A DNA stretch of 64,000 nt, from assembly GCF_001307195.1 (NCBI RefSeq), contig NZ_CP012808.1:620001-684000 (forward strand). Reading direction: 5' to 3'. Of the stretch, positions 31,139 to 41,782 are shown piece after piece. Both the position numbers and the translations under genes were made by a program. A model generated the notes under the pieces. That model made no database searches. It was not told the origin of the DNA and saw only the letters and a list, made by a program, of their open reading frames with translations. Positions within the stretch are counted from its first letter, which is position 1. Each line of letters begins with the position of its first letter. This DNA comes from Acinetobacter equi. Its GTDB lineage: Bacteria; Pseudomonadota; Gammaproteobacteria; Pseudomonadales; Moraxellaceae.

Positions 31139-31909
31139 TTAAAAATCATATTTTATGCCGAAAATGACTTTATTTTTTAAAGTTGTATCATCGCGTAATT
31201 TACCACCAACAATATAATCCATAGAAACACTTGCACCTGTATCACCTAAAGGATGACTTAAACCAACTGTAAAGTGACGGAAAGCAAATTTCTTTTGCGT
31301 ATCAAGTGTAATACCTTCGTATTCACCTTTATCACGATAGTAATATGCACCTAATGCCGTATTTAAAGTAAAGTCTTGAGGTAATGCATAACTATATGTT
31401 GCTAATAAATAAGTATCACCTTTATTACCCCACTCTACATCGCCTAATAATGTTTGTGTGGTAAAAGCAAAATCTTTGTAATTCACTCCAATTAAGGTTT
31501 CAGTTGTATTAACATCTGCATCTGATTGATAGTAATAATAATATGTTCCACCAATGGTATAACCAAAATCTTCAGTAATTGAACCGTTATAACCTAAATA
31601 AAAGTCATTTTCAAAAGCTTTACTACCCGTATAAGCTTCTTCTGCATAATCAAAATCTGTTAATGAATAACCTAATGTAGATCCCCAATAACCAATATAA
31701 AAGCCTGATGAATGGCTATAATCTAAGCCACCCTGAACAGCAGCATTATCATTTTCAGGCACTGCTGTATTTCCTCGTAAAATATATTCAGACACTACCC
31801 CAATATTACCCGAAATTGTATGATCAGATGCTTTCTCATTGGCAAAAGCAACGGTAGATAATAACGATGATGCAACAGTCAAACCTAAAGTATTTAAAGT
31901 GAATTTCAT
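31139..31909 (-). CDS. TorF-family putative outer-membrane porin
   Basis: A protein of 256 residues with an N-terminal signal peptide ending near VAFANE. The rest is alternating aromatic/polar beta-strand sequence (for example YYYYYQSD) ending in a C-terminal phenylalanine (IKYDF), typical of outer-membrane beta-barrels. The VVSEYILRGNT segment fits the TorF/Gcw_chp family. A GGGGGAA ribosome site precedes the ATG. Substrate unknown. It diverges from the OprD-type gene across about 520 bp. Confidence 0.85.
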   Translation of the reverse strand: MKFTLNTLGLTVASSLLSTVAFANEKASDHTISGNIGVVSEYILRGNTAVPENDNAAVQGGLDYSHSSGFYIGYWGSTLGYSLTDFDYAEEAYTGSKAFENDFYLGYNGSITEDFGYTIGGTYYYYYQSDADVNTTETLIGVNYKDFAFTTQTLLGDVEWGNKGDTYLLATYSYALPQDFTLNTALGAYYYRDKGEYEGITLDTQKKFAFRHFTVGLSHPLGDTGASVSMDYIVGGKLRDDTTLKNKVIFGIKYDF

Positions 31910-32431
31910 TATATAGTTCCCCCAGGATCGTTTTCTACACGATTATTTTTTGGTTAATTTGATCACTCATATAGCTCATAGCAATTGCTATGCCAATAAT
32001 GTGAAATGCACTGTTTGTAGTGGGAACTTTTAAAAGATTTTATATATAGTTAAGTATTAAATTCACTGTATCTTGCCTATATAAAATATAGTTTATAAAT
32101 GTGATATATGATCAATTAAAAATCTTTAATAACAGACGAAGTAAAAATAAAAAAATAAGGCTGTTTTATTTAAAATTGATCAAAATAAGTGCGGAAAATC
32201 GTAAAATAGCACCTATTTTGAACAGCTTAAATGCTTTCATTTAGCTAATATTTAAAATATGAAACATACCATATTGAATATCTCTCAATTTTTTTCGCTA
32301 TACTTTAGTTTCAAATAACCAAATATATTGTAAAAAACATATATTTTTTAAGGATAATCTATACAATTATCTTTTTTTCCGCTGCTCGTAAGAAAAAAAC
32401 CACTTATCATTTCATCTTTATGAGGCTCTCA
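31910..32431. other. Regulatory region between two divergent porin genes
   Basis: Some 520 bp of AT-rich DNA with no plausible gene. It must contain the promoters of both porin genes. The clearest structure is a perfect 16-bp palindrome CATAGCAATTGCTATG at 31977-31992, about 70 bp before the TorF-type start. The 5' leader of the OprD-type gene appears long. Confidence 0.6.
31977..31992. promoter_or_regulatory. Perfect 16-bp palindrome, possible operator
   Basis: CATAGCAATTGCTATG is fully self-complementary and lies in the intergenic region ahead of the TorF-type porin gene. Its size and position suit a dimeric repressor or activator site. No regulator is identified. Confidence 0.4.
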
Positions 32432-33739
32432 ATGATAAAAACTCAAAAAATTGCATTAGTTGCATTAATCAATGCAATATTTTCTACAGCCGTAATTGCT
32501 AGCGAACAAAGTGAAGCAAAAGGTTTTGTTGAAGATGCAACAGGATCTGTTTTATTCCGTACTGGCTTTATCGACCGTGACCGTAAAAATGGTGCTAATG
32601 ACCTTAGATCATCTGCTCAAACAGCAATTTTTGATCTTCAATCAGGCTTTACACAAGGTACGATTGGTTTTGGTGTTGGTATTTTAGCTGATTGGTCTTT
32701 CAAACTGGGAAGAAATGACCATTCTGGTAACGAAATGATTCCTCGTGATGCCAATGGTAATCCACATGACCAATGGACACGTGGCGGTGCTAATGTTAAG
32801 GCTCGTATTTCAAATACAACTCTTACTTATGGTACTCAAGTTTTAGATATTCCTGTATTTGCTAGTAATACTGCTCGTTTAGTACCAGAATATTTTACTG
32901 GCGTTTTAGCAACAAGCCGTGAAATTGATAATTTAGAAGTGATTGCTGGTAAATTCACTAAAGACCAAATGTCAGATCAAATTTCAACAGATGGTAATGA
33001 CTTAAAACGTGCGTATGTTTGGGGTGCAAAATATAAATTTAATGATGCACTGAGTGCTTCATATTACGGGTTAGACAATAAAGATAGATTGAACCGTAAT
33101 TATATTAATGCAAATTATAAACAAACACTTGCTGATGATAGTTCATTAACTTATGACGTAAGTGGTTATTATACAAAGTGGGATCGTGCTGCAAATAAGG
33201 GGCTATATTCGTATATCGGCTCGGCTAATGATTCATACCATAATGCAATTTGGGCAATTTCAACCACTTATGCAACTGGTCCACATAGCATCATGCTAGC
33301 TTACCAACAAAATGATGGTAACGTTGGTTATGATTATGGGCAACATGCTGATGGTTACCAAAGTATTTACCTACCAAACTCATACTTATCTGACTTTGTC
33401 GGTAATAAAGAAAAATCTGCACAGATCCAATACAACTTAGATTTTGGTACATTTGGTGTTCCTGGTCTTAACTGGACTTCTGCATATGTTTATGGTTGGA
33501 ATATCCATGCAAGTGCTGAGAATGCTACTAAAACTGGTCGTGTAGAAACTGATAATAATGCGAAAGAACATGAGTTCTTTAACCAAGTAAAATACACAAT
33601 GCAAACTGGTGCAATGAAAGACGCAAGCTTACGCGTACGTTACTCTCATTACCGTGCTGACCAAGCTTATGAAAATACTTATATGCCAGACACTAATGAA
33701 TGGCGTGTATTCCTTGATATTCCTGTGAAATTATTTTAA
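32432..33739 (+). CDS. OprD-family outer-membrane porin
   Basis: A beta-barrel porin of 435 residues. Signal peptide of about 23 residues (ending near VIASEQ), then the OprD-type opening GFVEDATGSVLFRTGFIDRDRKNG and repeated strand signatures, ending in the terminal phenylalanine of VKLF. These 18-stranded channels in Acinetobacter (Occ family) admit small acids, amino acids and sometimes carbapenems. The start is set at ATG 32432, 6 nt after GAGG; an upstream ATG at 32420 overlaps that ribosome site. Substrate cannot be read. Confidence 0.88.
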   Translation: MIKTQKIALVALINAIFSTAVIASEQSEAKGFVEDATGSVLFRTGFIDRDRKNGANDLRSSAQTAIFDLQSGFTQGTIGFGVGILADWSFKLGRNDHSGNEMIPRDANGNPHDQWTRGGANVKARISNTTLTYGTQVLDIPVFASNTARLVPEYFTGVLATSREIDNLEVIAGKFTKDQMSDQISTDGNDLKRAYVWGAKYKFNDALSASYYGLDNKDRLNRNYINANYKQTLADDSSLTYDVSGYYTKWDRAANKGLYSYIGSANDSYHNAIWAISTTYATGPHSIMLAYQQNDGNVGYDYGQHADGYQSIYLPNSYLSDFVGNKEKSAQIQYNLDFGTFGVPGLNWTSAYVYGWNIHASAENATKTGRVETDNNAKEHEFFNQVKYTMQTGAMKDASLRVRYSHYRADQAYENTYMPDTNEWRVFLDIPVKLF

Positions 33740-33758
33740 TTAGCAGTATTTAAAGTCA

Positions 33759-33790
33759 TAAAAAAACCTGCACATTGTGCAGGTTTTTTT
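33759..33790. terminator. Bidirectional terminator between OprD-type gene and ppa
   Basis: AAAAAACCTGCAC-ATT-GTGCAGGTTTTTTT: strong stem with T tracts in both directions between convergent genes. Confidence 0.9.
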
Positions 33791-33827
33791 AATTCCACCT
33801 TTCGGCTTCAATCATAACTTCAGCAAA

Positions 33828-34364
33828 TTATTTGTTTGCTTCAGCATAAGCTGCAATTGAGCTCAATACTTCTTGTTTTGCAACATCAGCACCTTCCCAA
33901 CCACTTAACTTAACCCATTTACCAGGTTCTAAGTCTTTATAGTGTTGGAAGAAATGTTCAATTTGGCTGATCAATAAAGGAGGAAGATCAGTATATTCTT
34001 GAACATCTTTATAAATTGGCGTTAATTTGTCGTGTGGAACAGCAACAAGTTTAGCGTCAACACCACCGTCATCTTCCATGTTCAATTTACCAACTGGGCG
34101 GCAACGAATTACTGAACCCGGTTCAACTGGATGTGGAGTTACAACTAATACGTCTAATGGATCACCATCAAGAGATAAAGTATTTGGTACATAACCATAG
34201 TTTGCTGGGTAGAACATTGCTGTACCCATGAAACGGTCTACGAATAATGCATCAGAATCTTTATCGATTTCGTATTTAATTGGTGCTGCATTTGCAGGAA
34301 TTTCAATAATTACATAGATGTCATTTGGAGCATCTTTACCCGCAGGGATATTGCTGTAACTCAT
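33828..34364 (-). CDS. ppa: Inorganic pyrophosphatase
   Basis: Soluble family I pyrophosphatase of 178 residues hydrolysing PPi from biosynthetic reactions. The metal-binding signature DGDPLDVLV is present, along with the N-terminal [15 protein letters not shown] and [14 protein letters not shown]. Length fits the bacterial hexameric enzyme. Single-gene unit. Confidence 0.96.
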   Translation of the reverse strand: MSYSNIPAGKDAPNDIYVIIEIPANAAPIKYEIDKDSDALFVDRFMGTAMFYPANYGYVPNTLSLDGDPLDVLVVTPHPVEPGSVIRCRPVGKLNMEDDGGVDAKLVAVPHDKLTPIYKDVQEYTDLPPLLISQIEHFFQHYKDLEPGKWVKLSGWEGADVAKQEVLSSIAAYAEANK

Positions 34365-34482
34365 AGCATTACTCTTTAACTAAGTTAATTCGATTTCAAC
34401 CATTCAAAAAATGGTGATCTAATTTTAGATAGCGTCGATTATACATCTGCAAAACAAAAATATGTATTTTCATCTCTCACTT

Positions 34483-34884
34483 TCATGAGGTAATTTTTAT
34501 CACAATTAATAATAAACTGATTGGACAAAGCATAGATAAAAACCAAAGGATCGACCGTAAACTCGATAAATTTGCTAAATAGCAAAGACCGTACAATATT
34601 CTTAGGATGATATAAGCAGTACCAAAAAGTAAAATCCAAATTTGCGAAACAACCATATATTCTGCAATTAAAACAGCGGCAATAAATAATGGTAAACTTT
34701 CAAAGCTATTTTGTTGAGCTGCATTTGCTCGAGCAGCGAGACCCGTTGTTTTTGCCAAAAAATCACGTGGGTTCTGATTATCTGCTACCTTAAATCCACC
34801 TGCAATTTTTGCAATGATTGCAAATACATAAGGTAAAAGACACGCTGCCAAAATTAAATAAATGATTTCATTTATACCTTGCAT
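34483..34884 (-). CDS. MAPEG-family membrane protein
   Basis: A protein of 133 residues with four hydrophobic helices and the MAPEG signature RANAAQQNSFESLPLF in its middle. The eukaryotic MAPEG family includes glutathione transferases and leukotriene enzymes; bacterial members are mostly uncharacterised. The start is placed at ATG 34884 because AGAAAGG lies 5 nt upstream; an in-frame ATG at 34899 lacks a ribosome site. Confidence 0.82.
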   Translation of the reverse strand: MQGINEIIYLILAACLLPYVFAIIAKIAGGFKVADNQNPRDFLAKTTGLAARANAAQQNSFESLPLFIAAVLIAEYMVVSQIWILLFGTAYIILRILYGLCYLANLSSLRSILWFLSMLCPISLLLIVIKITS

Positions 34885-34995
34885 TGAAGCCTTTCTCATC
34901 TAGCTTTTTTGTAGATGTATCATAGCATGGCATTTATTCAATAAATTTTGTTAAATATACTGTTTCAAGATTAAATCTATCAAGGGATCCATTTT

Positions 34996-35376
34996 ATGGT
35001 CACACAAGATCAAAAAGAACTGTTCGACGTACTTGAAAAGCAAAAGCAACAGCAGCGTCAAATGGATCGTGTTTTAAAGATTGTTTTACCTGTTGTCGCT
35101 TTTTTATTAACGGTGATTTGTGCCAATCTTAATATATGGTCTACCGTTTTTACTTTTGTTGTTCTTTGGATTGCATTTTATGCAACAGCGATTAAGCGCT
35201 TACCTTTATGGCATTGGATTATTGCATTACTTGTATATTGCTTAATTGATAATATCTTAAGTTATGGTTCGTTCTACATTAATGGTTTTAATCGTCAATT
35301 TGGAACCATGTTTATTTTTTTAGGTATTTTTGCAATTGGTCGACCTTATTTTGATCGTTGGCTGATGAAAAAATAA
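34996..35376 (+). CDS. Small three-helix membrane protein, function unknown
   Basis: A protein of 126 residues. A charged, Gln/Lys-rich N-terminus (DQKELFDVLEKQKQQQRQ) is followed by about three to four hydrophobic segments and a basic C-terminus (RWLMKK). I do not recognise the family. AAGGGATCC lies just upstream of the ATG and a strong terminator follows, so it is a genuine single-gene unit. Confidence 0.75.
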   Translation: MVTQDQKELFDVLEKQKQQQRQMDRVLKIVLPVVAFLLTVICANLNIWSTVFTFVVLWIAFYATAIKRLPLWHWIIALLVYCLIDNILSYGSFYINGFNRQFGTMFIFLGIFAIGRPYFDRWLMKK

Positions 35377-35401
35377 AAAAGCGCCCTAAGGCGCTTTTTT
35401 A
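35374..35401. terminator. Bidirectional terminator between the small membrane protein gene and fadD
   Basis: AAAAAAGCGCC-CTAA-GGCGCTTTTTT between convergent genes. Confidence 0.9.
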
Positions 35402-35410
35402 AACTCTAAA

Positions 35411-37087
35411 TCATGCTGTTTTCCGTAAATCTTTACGTAAAATTTTACCCACATTCGACTTTGGTAACTCATCCATAAACTCAACATAACGCGGACGTTT
35501 ATAACCAGTTAAATTTTCTTTAGCGAAAGCTAAAATTTCTTCAGTCGTTAAAGATGGATCTTTCTTCACAATAAATAATTTTGGAACTTCACCTGATTTT
35601 TCATCAGCAATACCAATTGCAGCTACTTCTAAAACCTTAGGATGTTTAGAAACAACTTCTTCAATTTCAGATGGATAAACATTAAATCCTGAAACTAAAA
35701 TCATATCTTTTTTACGATCAACGATTTTAATATAACCACGCTCATCCATAACACCAATATCACCAGTACGGAAGAAACCATTTACCATAACTTTTTCAGT
35801 TTCATCAGGACGATTCCAATAACCACGCATCACTTGAGGACCACGAATTGAAATTTCACCTTGTTCACCTAAAGGAACTTCATTGCCATCATCATCTAAA
35901 ATTGCAATTTCAGTCAGTGGTAGTGGAATACCAATTGTTCCTGTGAACTCTTCTGAAATTGGTGGATTGACTGCAGCAACTGGAGAGGTTTCAGATAAAC
36001 CATAACCTTCAATAATGTTAGTACCAGTGACAGCTTTCCATGCAGCAGCAGTTGACGGTAGAACCGCCATACCACCACCCATCGCCATTTTTAATCGGCT
36101 ATGATCAAGTTGTTTAAACTCTTCATTATTCACAAGCGCATTAAATAATGTATTGACTGCTGGGAAAAAAGTCGGTTGATACTTTCTTAATTCTTTAATC
36201 ACAGCAGGTAAATCACGAGGGTTTGGAATCAATACATTCGCTTGCCCTTTGTACATGCCATATAAAGCACAAACCATAAATGCAAAAATATGATAAAGCG
36301 GTAATGCACAGAAGAAGCGATCATCAGGTGCACCATCTTGCTTACCAAATTTACTTTGGAAAATACCATCACATTGCAACATGTTCGCCACAAGATTTCG
36401 GTGAGTTAGCTCAGCACCCTTCGAAACACCTGTTGTTCCTCCTGTATATTGAAGTACAGCAGTATCGCTCAAAGTTAAGCTTGGGCGCTTATATTGATTT
36501 ACATTTGCATTAGAAATAATCGCATTATATTTTTGATGACCTGGAATATTCCACGCTGGAATTTGTTTACGTACTGAGCGTAAAACAAAATTCACAATTG
36601 TACCTTTTAATGCACCAAGCATATCGCCGACAGAAGCAACAACAACATGCTTCACGGGAGTTTTACCAATAATCGTTTGATATACTGTCGCAAAGTTTTC
36701 AATAATAACCAAAACTTCTGCACCAGAATCATTTAACTGATGTTCAAGCTCACGTGCTGTATATAACGGGTTCACATTAACCAAAACCAAACCTGCACGG
36801 AAAACACCAATTGCAACCACAGGATATTGCAATACGTTTGGCATCATTACTGCAACACGCGAACCTTTAGGTAAACCTAAAGATTGTAAATACGTTGCAA
36901 ATTTACGGCTTTCTTCTTCTAATTGACTATACGTAAGTACTTTATCCATAAAGATAAAAGCGTCACGTGAACCAAATTTTTGGAAATTACGCTCAAACAC
37001 ATCAATTAGAGATGTATTTTCAGCTGGAAGATCAACTGTTTCGGGAATACCAGTTTTTTGGTATTCAGCAAACCAAATTTTTTCCAT
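35411..37087 (-). CDS. fadD: Long-chain fatty acid--CoA ligase
   Basis: AMP-forming acyl-CoA synthetase of 558 residues that activates fatty acids for beta-oxidation. The ANL signature YTGGTTGVSKGAELTH lies near residue 200, the adenine-binding GYGLSETSP in the mid-C half, and the hinge/catalytic DRKKDMILVSGFNVYP with the final lysine in KSNVGKILRKDLR. The start is set at ATG 37087 (MEKIWFAEYQ), matching FadD N-termini; a longer reading adds 21 residues lacking similarity. Membrane-associated cytoplasmic enzyme. Confidence 0.93.
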   Translation of the reverse strand: MEKIWFAEYQKTGIPETVDLPAENTSLIDVFERNFQKFGSRDAFIFMDKVLTYSQLEEESRKFATYLQSLGLPKGSRVAVMMPNVLQYPVVAIGVFRAGLVLVNVNPLYTARELEHQLNDSGAEVLVIIENFATVYQTIIGKTPVKHVVVASVGDMLGALKGTIVNFVLRSVRKQIPAWNIPGHQKYNAIISNANVNQYKRPSLTLSDTAVLQYTGGTTGVSKGAELTHRNLVANMLQCDGIFQSKFGKQDGAPDDRFFCALPLYHIFAFMVCALYGMYKGQANVLIPNPRDLPAVIKELRKYQPTFFPAVNTLFNALVNNEEFKQLDHSRLKMAMGGGMAVLPSTAAAWKAVTGTNIIEGYGLSETSPVAAVNPPISEEFTGTIGIPLPLTEIAILDDDGNEVPLGEQGEISIRGPQVMRGYWNRPDETEKVMVNGFFRTGDIGVMDERGYIKIVDRKKDMILVSGFNVYPSEIEEVVSKHPKVLEVAAIGIADEKSGEVPKLFIVKKDPSLTTEEILAFAKENLTGYKRPRYVEFMDELPKSNVGKILRKDLRKTA

Positions 37088-37234
37088 AATGCCCAATTCT
37101 CCTATCTTTAATCCTTGATAATCCAACTGTTTCCGATAGTAAGCGCTCATTATTCAATTTATTGTGCTTAATATCGTTATCTTTCCTTAAAACACATTTC
37201 ATATATAACGTATTTTAATTCAAAGATGCCAGTA

Positions 37235-39454
37235 TTAATTTTGAATCAATAGTTTATTTGCTTTTTGATAACCCCGTGGTAAAAGCTGACCTTTTGAGCC
37301 TCTTTTTCCAACATATTTCAGGAGATCATCACCTTTTAGTTTTAGTTGTTGTTGCCCTGAAACAACTTGAATTATTTCATCTAAATTTAAAGTTGTCATG
37401 GCTACAATATTATCTTTGGTATCAAGTTGTATTAATTTATTCCCCTTACCTTTGTTTAAAGAAGGTAAATCTTCTAAATCAATCACTAATACTCGACCCG
37501 CTGAACTTAATACAGCAAGATGTGTGGCATTATTACGCTGAATTAAATTCATCACCTCTGCACCTTCAGGTAAGCTTAAGAATGCTTTCCCAGCTTTAGC
37601 ATTGGTATCAAGCTGTTTTGCTTGCGTTTTAAAGCCATAACCTTTACTACTTGCAACAATAAACTCAGCGTCATCATCAGCAATAATCACTTGCTTAAAG
37701 CCTATACCATTTGCAGGAGAAAGTTTAGAACTCAACGGTTCACCTAATCCGCGTGCAGATGGTAAATTATTAATTGCAAGCGCATAACTACGACCTGCTT
37801 CATCTAAAATATAAACACGCTGATTTGATTTTCCTTGAGCATGACTCAAATACTTATCACCAGCACGATAATTTAGATTTTCAACATCGACTTCATGTCC
37901 TTTAGCAGAACGAATCCAACCAGCTTCAGACAATACAACGGTCACAGGATCTGCTGGTAGCATATCTTGTTCGTTAATTGCAGTTGCCTCTGCACGTAGG
38001 ACAATCGGTGAACGTCGATCATCACCGAATTTTTTAGCGTCTTCTTTTAGCTCATCAATAATCAAAGATTTTAAAGACTCTGGATTTGCTAATTGTTCAC
38101 GAATAATAGCAGCACGTGCTTCTAATTCTTCTTGTTCACGGCGCATTTCCATTTCTTCAAGTTTTGCCAAATGACGTAACTTTAATTCTAAAATGGCTTC
38201 AGCTTGAATTTCATCAATATTAAAACGTTGCATTAAAATCGGCTTAGGCTGATCTTCTTCACGAATAATTTGAATCACTTCATCAATATTTAAAAAGGCA
38301 ATAATTAAACCTGTCAAAATATGTAAACGTTTTTCAATTTTATTCAAATGATATTGCAAACGACGTGTAACTGTATTTTTACGAATTTCGATCCATTCTA
38401 ATAAAATACGACGAATAGACTTAACCTGAGGACGACCATCAGCGCCAATCATATTCATATTCACACGATAGCTAGATTCTAAATCAGTCGTTGCGAAAAG
38501 ATGACTCATCACCGCTTCTGCATCAATTCGATTTGAACGAAGTACAATGACCAAACGTGTTGGATTTTTATGATCTGATTCATCACGTAAATCTGTAACC
38601 AATGGCAGTTTTTTTGCCTGCATTTGATCAGCAATTTGTGTAATGACTTTAGAACCTGAAACTTGATACGGTAGTTCAGTAATCACAATTTCATTTTTTT
38701 CAACCGTATAAACTGCACGCATACGGTAACTGCCACGCCCAGTCGATTGTATTTTTAATAACTCTGCTGCTGGCGTAATAATTTCAGCTTTGGTTGGTAA
38801 ATCTGGACCTGGAATATATTCTGCAACTTTTTCATCGCTCAAGTCTGGCTTACGAATCAGTGCAATTGTTCCTTTTATCACTTCTTTTAAGTTGTGCGGA
38901 GGAATATCTGTTGCCATACCAACAGCAATACCTGTTGTACCATTCAATAAGATATTGGGTACACGTGCAGGTAAACTAACAGGCTCTTTGAGTGAACCAT
39001 CAAAGTTATCTTGCCAATCACAAGTTCCTTGACCTAATTCAGACAATAATAAATCGCTATATGCTGAAAGTTTTGCTTCGGTATAACGCATTGCAGCAAA
39101 TGATTTTGGATCATCAGGTGAACCCCAGTTACCTTGTCCTTCTACAAAAGGATAACGATAACTAAATGGCTGTGCCATAAGTACCATGGCTTCATAACAA
39201 GCAGAATCACCATGTGGATGATATTTACCTAAAACATCACCAACTGTACGTGCAGATTTTTTCGGTTTACCTGTTGGTTTAAGCCCCAATTCGCTCATGG
39301 CAAAGACAATACGTCGCTGTACTGGCTTAAGACCATCACTAATATGTGGTAATGCACGATCCATAATCACGTACATGGCGTAATTTAAATATGCTTGTTC
39401 GGTAAATTCTGCTACTGAACGGTTTTCTGTCGCATGATGCGCAAGGCTTGTCAT
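37235..39454 (-). CDS. parC: DNA topoisomerase IV subunit A
   Basis: Type II topoisomerase A subunit of 739 residues that decatenates daughter chromosomes. The active-site tyrosine is Y124 in [10 protein letters not shown]. The quinolone-determining region reads [12 protein letters not shown] with S84 and E88, the susceptible (wild-type) residues in Acinetobacter numbering. The C-terminal pinwheel (from about 490) is compact. parE is not in the window. Confidence 0.96.
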   Translation of the reverse strand: MTSLAHHATENRSVAEFTEQAYLNYAMYVIMDRALPHISDGLKPVQRRIVFAMSELGLKPTGKPKKSARTVGDVLGKYHPHGDSACYEAMVLMAQPFSYRYPFVEGQGNWGSPDDPKSFAAMRYTEAKLSAYSDLLLSELGQGTCDWQDNFDGSLKEPVSLPARVPNILLNGTTGIAVGMATDIPPHNLKEVIKGTIALIRKPDLSDEKVAEYIPGPDLPTKAEIITPAAELLKIQSTGRGSYRMRAVYTVEKNEIVITELPYQVSGSKVITQIADQMQAKKLPLVTDLRDESDHKNPTRLVIVLRSNRIDAEAVMSHLFATTDLESSYRVNMNMIGADGRPQVKSIRRILLEWIEIRKNTVTRRLQYHLNKIEKRLHILTGLIIAFLNIDEVIQIIREEDQPKPILMQRFNIDEIQAEAILELKLRHLAKLEEMEMRREQEELEARAAIIREQLANPESLKSLIIDELKEDAKKFGDDRRSPIVLRAEATAINEQDMLPADPVTVVLSEAGWIRSAKGHEVDVENLNYRAGDKYLSHAQGKSNQRVYILDEAGRSYALAINNLPSARGLGEPLSSKLSPANGIGFKQVIIADDDAEFIVASSKGYGFKTQAKQLDTNAKAGKAFLSLPEGAEVMNLIQRNNATHLAVLSSAGRVLVIDLEDLPSLNKGKGNKLIQLDTKDNIVAMTTLNLDEIIQVVSGQQQLKLKGDDLLKYVGKRGSKGQLLPRGYQKANKLLIQN

Positions 39455-39617
39455 AACAACTGTTAATCCTAAAATAGTATTTGTCTGTTTAAGTTCTTAT
39501 GCTATGTCGCAGGTGCATCCTATACAAGCGTCGGATGTGACACTCTGCAACATTTTATGCTTTATGGCTTAAAATTATCCACTTTATCTAAAACATTCAA
39601 CTAAAAAATCATCGGCT

Positions 39618-40937
39618 CTACATTCCAATCGATTCTAGTCGTCTGCCTTTGGTTTCTTCACCAAGAATTAAAATTACTGCTGCGACTGCTAAAAGTACAA
39701 CGGTAAACATTAAAAATACATGGCTAAAACCATTTTCCATAACCATCATATGTGTCACGACTAATGGTGCTGCAATACCGCCAATTCGTCCAATTGCTGC
39801 TGCCCAACCAGAACCAAAAGCGCGAATATTGGTTGGATATTGTTCTGGTGTGTATGTATAAAGTACGCCCCATGCTCCCAAATTAAAGAAAGACATTAAG
39901 CATCCCCAAAAAACAATAAGAGCAACACTATCTGACTGTCCAAAGAAATATGCAGATACAGCACACATTGCAATAAAACCAGCTAAAGTAAACTTACGTC
40001 CCCATTTTTCAACCAACCATGCTGCAACAATATAGCCTGGTAATTGTGCCAAAATCATAACAAGTACATATTCAAAAGATTGAACAATGGTATAGCCTTC
40101 TTTGACTAAAAGACTCGGTAACCATGTAAAAATACCGTAATAAGAATATACAATTCCGAACCAAATAAGCCATAACATTAACGTTCTACGTACAAAAATG
40201 CCTGACCATAATTGTGTAAAAGAAATGCTTTGTTTTTCTGCTACGGGCTTAACTTCAAAAATTTCAATAACTTCAACACCACATTGAGCTTCAATTTTCT
40301 TCACCAATGCATGGGCTTCTTTAACTCTTCCACGATTAATTAAATATGGAATAGATTCTGGCACCATCTTCCAAATCACAATGGCATATAAAGCAGGTAA
40401 TCCACCAATTAAAAAAGCGGTATGCCAATCAAACTTTGGAATCACGAAATAAGAAACTAATGCTGCAACTAACCAGCCTAATCCCCAAAAACTTTCAAGT
40501 AAGACAATAAAACGCCCTCGAACATGTGCTGGAATATATTCACTTACCAATGTAACTGCGACAGGAAGTTGACCACCCAACCCTAAACCGACAATAAAAC
40601 GAAATACCAATAACCAAGTTAAATTTGGTGCAAAAGCACATGCTGCAGTTGCAATACTGTAAATAACCAAAGTTACAGCAAAAACTGTTTTTCGCCCAAT
40701 ACGATCTGCAAGACCACCAGACAAAACAGCACCTATTGCCATTCCTACAAAACCAATTGAAACGACCCAACCTTTTTCAGTTGGTGTCATTGCCCAATCT
40801 TCTGCCATTTTAGCTAAAATGAACGAGATTAACCCTGTATCCATTGCATCGAACATCCACCCCAGCCCGATAACCAATAACAAAGTGTAGTGAAATTTAC
40901 CAATCGGTAAGCGTTGTATACGTGAGACTAAATCCAT
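39618..40937 (-). CDS. MFS transporter of the metabolite:H+ symporter type (NiaP-like)
   Basis: A protein of 439 residues with 12 membrane helices. The N-terminal PIGKFHYTLLLVIGLGW, the loop motif GGLADRIGRKT between helices 2 and 3, and FIVGLGLGGQLPVAVTLVSEY place it among the sugar/aromatic-acid/nicotinate importers (SV2/NiaP-like). The start is set at ATG 40937; the longer TTG reading has no ribosome site. Substrate is uncertain: niacin, aromatic acids and others are all carried by close families. Confidence 0.82.
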   Translation of the reverse strand: MDLVSRIQRLPIGKFHYTLLLVIGLGWMFDAMDTGLISFILAKMAEDWAMTPTEKGWVVSIGFVGMAIGAVLSGGLADRIGRKTVFAVTLVIYSIATAACAFAPNLTWLLVFRFIVGLGLGGQLPVAVTLVSEYIPAHVRGRFIVLLESFWGLGWLVAALVSYFVIPKFDWHTAFLIGGLPALYAIVIWKMVPESIPYLINRGRVKEAHALVKKIEAQCGVEVIEIFEVKPVAEKQSISFTQLWSGIFVRRTLMLWLIWFGIVYSYYGIFTWLPSLLVKEGYTIVQSFEYVLVMILAQLPGYIVAAWLVEKWGRKFTLAGFIAMCAVSAYFFGQSDSVALIVFWGCLMSFFNLGAWGVLYTYTPEQYPTNIRAFGSGWAAAIGRIGGIAAPLVVTHMMVMENGFSHVFLMFTVVLLAVAAVILILGEETKGRRLESIGM

Positions 40938-41021
40938 ACCAAGAGCTCTGATTTTGTGAAAGGAGAATTGCTGCTTTCTCAACAGGATTGATTATTTTTT
41001 CTATTGTTATACTACGAATAT

Positions 41022-41056
41022 GAAAAAGTGACCGTACCATTGGTCGATCACTTTTA
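41022..41056 (-). terminator. Terminator after the TRIC-family gene
   Basis: Imperfect hairpin AGTGATCGACC-AAT-GGTACGGTCACT read on the minus strand, ending in TTTTT. Confidence 0.7.
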
Positions 41057-41076
41057 TACATAATTAATTTAAATCA

Positions 41077-41721
41077 TTAAGACAAATCTTTTGAAGATGC
41101 AGATTGATCATCATCATCTTTATAAATAAATTTCGGCATTTCTAAACCAAAATAAATCGCAATCAAACGTAAAGTAAAACCAAAAATTAATGTCGCAATA
41201 ACGGTTAATTCAAGCGATAAACCAATTTCAACACACACCCAATAACAAATGACGGCAACAAAGGAAATGCTGGCATACAGTTCACGGCGGAATACTAAAG
41301 GAACATCGTTACACAGAATATCTCGTAAAATACCACCTGACACTCCAGTTAATACACCAGCAACAGCGCAAACTACAAAACCATGCCCCATTTCCAATGC
41401 AATTTGGCACCCAATAATGGTAAACCCAATAAGACCTAAGGCATCTAATATTAAGAAAATATTGCGTAAATGACGCATCCATTTTGCAATAATAATGGTG
41501 ATAAAAGCAGCACAGCACGTTAATACAAGATATTCAGGATGTTTTACCCAAGTCAATGGATAATGCCCTAACAATACATCACGTACTGACCCACCACCGA
41601 GTGCAGTCACGCATGCAATTAAGGTTACACCAAACCAATCCATACTTCGCCGACCAGCAGACAACGCGCCTGTCATAGCCTCGGCCGTAATTGCGATAAT
41701 ATAAATAACGGTAAGCAACAT
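41077..41721 (-). CDS. TRIC/UPF0126-family membrane protein
   Basis: A protein of 214 residues with about seven helices arranged as two repeats, each carrying a glycine-rich GGG/GG-RD motif: GGGSVRDVLLG and GVSGGILRDIL. This is the prokaryotic TRIC cation-channel fold; the E. coli homologues (YadS/YicG) are linked to glycine uptake. Function in this organism is inferred only. Confidence 0.85.
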   Translation of the reverse strand: MLLTVIYIIAITAEAMTGALSAGRRSMDWFGVTLIACVTALGGGSVRDVLLGHYPLTWVKHPEYLVLTCCAAFITIIIAKWMRHLRNIFLILDALGLIGFTIIGCQIALEMGHGFVVCAVAGVLTGVSGGILRDILCNDVPLVFRRELYASISFVAVICYWVCVEIGLSLELTVIATLIFGFTLRLIAIYFGLEMPKFIYKDDDDQSASSKDLS

Positions 41722-41782
41722 CGCCCTGATTCCGTATAGGGTTATTGATGGGCGTTATTCTAAGCTATTACGCACTAAAAAG

